From Lingula anatina (lineage: Eukaryota > Brachiopoda > Lingulata > Lingulida > Lingulidae), in the NCBI RefSeq assembly GCF_001039355.2, contig NW_019776057.1, positions 124,875-145,268 of the forward strand: a stretch of 20,394 nucleotides of DNA. The letters are read 5' to 3'. Numbering within the stretch: position 1 is the first letter of the stretch; each line of letters begins with the position of its first letter. Positions 18,374-20,394 of this stretch are shown piece by piece. Below the pieces are notes generated by a model. It was given only the letters and a program-made list of their open reading frames with translations. It made no database searches and was not told where the DNA came from. The position numbers and the translations under genes are program-made.

Positions 18374-18624
18374 GTGACAAGATGATACTTTCATTGCCTC
18401 CATTTCTAAAACCAGACGAGTGTTTTTTTTAATTTTCTGACCAAATTGAGCTGCACAAAACAAATGATCTGCTGGGGGTATGATTGCCACCATAGTTAAC
18501 GATCTCAGAATCCAGCAATTCTGCAGATAAAATGCTGTCTGTAAAACAGATTGGAAGTGAAGTACTAAATTAACATCACCGCCGATAATCATTGACAAAG
18601 TAAGCCCATATTAGAGTATAATTA

Positions 18625-18630
18625 TTTATT
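18625..18630 (-). terminator. U2AF1: AATAAA poly(A) signal candidate for U2AF1
   Basis: Reads AATAAA on the minus strand about 520 bases after the U2AF1 stop codon. The 18631-19150 stretch between them is AT-rich 3' UTR with no other recognised feature. Confidence 0.45.
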
Positions 18631-19150
18631 AACTTTTTGTCTTTAAAAAATGTCTTACTACATACAAAACAAATTCGAAGTCTTCTCTTCAAATTGTTAC
18701 TTTCAAACTTGCATTATATTTCATAATATTTTTACGAAGAGAATGAAATGAACTATTCTCTGATATTTCTTTTTTCTTTGTTGTGTATTGTGAACAACTA
18801 AAAAACAATATCTGCATACATCGAATGTTATATCTGATCGTTAAATGAGTTTGCTCAAAGATCAATTTACAAAAAAAAAAAGATTTTAAACTATCCAGAC
18901 CACTGCTCCTGTGTCTCATCCCCAATAAATGAAAGAAAACGGGGGGTAATTGGGCAATAATGAGAGCATTACTCTCCTGGGTATCAGTCTTTTTAAGTTG
19001 TATGGATTGAGATACACAGTACGCAGGTGGAGCTAAGTCACAAATCACAATGCAATGTTAGTGATCCTGGCAACTGAAAGTGAACTCCAGTGGTTCTCAT
19101 TGTCTATTCAGTTGGATGGCAACTATACTAAAACTAGTCTAAAACTGCTA

Positions 19151-19717
19151 TTAAAAACGTCCTGATCTTTCTCTTGATCTACGTCGGTCCCGCCCACGAC
19201 TTCCACTCCTACTTCTATCTCTGTGTCTGTCACGATCTCGACTACGACTGCGCCTGTCCCCACGACCCCCAGGTGAGCGCGACCTTGAACGGGAGGACTG
19301 GTCAAAAGGAAGAGACCTGAAATAAAAAATAAAAGAATATAGGCCTATAAATCCAATCTTGTTGTCATAAGTATTGGTAACTAGTCACACTACAGATAAC
19401 ATTCAGTAGAAGACTTACAAGCTATTCTTTACCAAAAGCTAGAGAAAAGCATTTCAAGCAATGTTTGACCTAAAGAATTACCAAGTTACACATAATTTTA
19501 GATCATTCTTCATAAGAAAAGTCTTCCTATCTAAATATTTGCAATTTTTTTTTCAGGAGATTGGCCCTATGAGAATAAAAATAGTACATACTTTGCTGAA
19601 CAAATCTTCTCCACCTCTCTGTTTCTACGCCGCCGCCTCCCATACAGTTTCCGTCTCAACTCCCTGGAGATTGGTTTCAAATGCATGAAATTGCAGAAGC
19701 CCCCTCTAGTGCACTCC
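19151..19717 (-). CDS. U2AF1: U2AF1 (U2AF35, small subunit of the U2 snRNP auxiliary factor), last two exons, 5' partial
   Basis: U2AF35 recognises the AG at 3' splice sites as part of the U2AF heterodimer in the nucleus. Minus-strand exons are 19717-19592 (acceptor CATTTCAG, donor GTATGT) and 19316-19151 (acceptor TTTATTTCAG, stop TAA 19153-19151); the split codon AA|G keeps phase. The first exon gives ECTRGGFCNFMHLKPISREL, the end of the second CCCH zinc finger (C-x5-C-x3-H visible), then LRRKLYGRRRRR. The last exon is an Arg/Ser domain (RSRSRSPGG, RDRDRHRDRSRS) ending in the typical SGRF. Odd: the glycine tract of vertebrate U2AF1 is missing, and a non-RS linker (NREVEKICSAKSLPFDQ) spans the exon junction. 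The N-terminal zinc finger and RRM lie beyond the right edge. Confidence 0.92.
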
Positions 19718-20394
19718 CTGAAATGTGTGAAATCTGTTGATTATTCCAGGCCATTAAATTGCTTGTGGACATAGCTGACCAATGTCAAAAATCGTCAAAA
19801 ATTTATCCTTTGGATTTTAGGGCATTTGGTTCATCAACTTTTTTTTGTCATTATCACTCGTCTACCTTGTCATCTACATTATCTTTGTCTTTTCTCTCAA
19901 AATATTTCTACTCAAAATGGGTTAGAATATTCGCCTAATAAAACGGAAAATGGAAATTAGAGAGGAAAGAAACAAGGCAGCAAAGCTGTCAAATGTACAG
20001 ACAAAAACCAGAAAATAAAAACGCAGGAAATAGGATACTGTCAATTCTGATGAACTAATGTATTATGCTTACTGTAACTGCATAGCCAACATCAAATTCT
20101 TATTCTGCATAACATTGGATTAGGATGAAAGTAAAATGTGTATCAAGCGTAAGACTAAGTTCCCATACCTAGATCAATCTAACAGGATCAATGCAACTCC
20201 AAGGGGTTTCTCACTAAATTGCTTTCAGTTTGAGAGTCTTAGGATTCTGGCATGCCAGTTTCAGTAGGCGTGACAGACAACTAAGCCACTTACATTGATT
20301 GCAATTTAGCGAGAATTCCCATGGAGATAGATCGATCCACAGTTAGCGTGATAGGGTCTGGAAATAGTCCCTAAGGTGTCAGGCTGATAAGAGT
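19718..20394 (-). other. U2AF1: U2AF1 intron (runs off the window)
   Basis: No upstream U2AF1 exon could be found before the window ends, so this is intron. It holds foldback MITE copy C and is otherwise AT-rich with no recognised feature. Confidence 0.7.
20159..20371. mobile_element. Foldback MITE, copy C (diverged)
   Basis: An older member of the 3311-3537 family. Shared words include GTAGGCGTGACAGAC (GTAGGCGGGACAGAC in copy B), TTGCAATTTAGCG and GATAGATCGATC. It is about 213 bp long and flanked by TAA on both sides (20156-20158 and 20372-20374; the match extends to CTAAG). Divergence is much greater than between copies A and B. Confidence 0.7.

Larger units (their letters stand above)
17387..18390 (+). 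other. 3' UTR of the annexin-like gene
   Basis: Stop TAG is at 17384-17386. The UTR would run about 1 kb to the AATAAA at 18368-18373. It contains a strong inverted repeat (17691-17782). The open frame at 17987-18232 is T-rich and of no known family. Confidence 0.5.

Noticed and set aside
18689-19048. 119-codon minus-strand open frame between the annexin-like gene and U2AF1
   Set aside because: It falls in the U2AF1 3' UTR, contains low-complexity runs and matches no family.
19123-19305. Minus-strand frame rich in Gly/Val across the U2AF1 last exon
   Set aside because: It is the wrong frame of the Arg/Ser domain. The phase set by the upstream exon gives the RS frame ending in SGRF.

Overview
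The window is animal nuclear DNA. It is AT-rich, genes are split by GT-AG introns of about 0.1 to 2 kb, and it carries many microsatellites and small non-autonomous DNA transposons. The protein families (heterotrimeric G alpha, cytosolic sulfotransferase, annexin, U2AF35) are metazoan. The repeat style (CAGTGGCGGAT-ended element, TAGGCCTA palindromes, GTTGGGCCAACG repeats) suggests a marine invertebrate, but the species cannot be fixed from sequence alone. No bacterial or viral genes were seen.

Layout. 1-1967: 5' flank of the first gene, with two perfect CRE palindromes. 1968-8205 (+): an 11-exon gene for a divergent Gs-class G-protein alpha subunit of 515 residues, with a large insertion between its NKxD and TCAV motifs. 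8206-9215: tail-to-tail spacer. 9216-11369 (-): a 5-exon cytosolic-type sulfotransferase of 332 residues with an unusual hydrophobic N-terminus. 11370-13470: head-to-head spacer with simple repeats and a 264-bp hAT-like element flanked by perfect 8-bp duplications. 13471-17386 (+): a 6-exon annexin-fold protein of 339 residues. It starts with a Src-type MGCxxSK acylation signal, and its calcium-binding loops are eroded. 17387-19150: its 3' UTR, with a strong hairpin, followed by the 3' UTR of the next gene. 19151-19717 (-): the last two exons of U2AF1 (U2AF35), continuing beyond the right edge.

Three copies of one foldback transposon family (3311-3537, 15919-16194, 20159-20371) sit in introns of three different genes. 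Two ambiguous bases (14734 and 16032) mark assembly joins. The second lies exactly between two near-identical 49-bp copies, so that duplication may be an artefact.

The four genes do not form a pathway. The two most notable things are the annexin that appears to have exchanged calcium-dependent membrane binding for lipid anchoring, and the enlarged Gs-like alpha subunit with an altered C-terminal tail. Exons were joined by hand using splice consensus, reading-frame phase and family conservation; every junction keeps phase.
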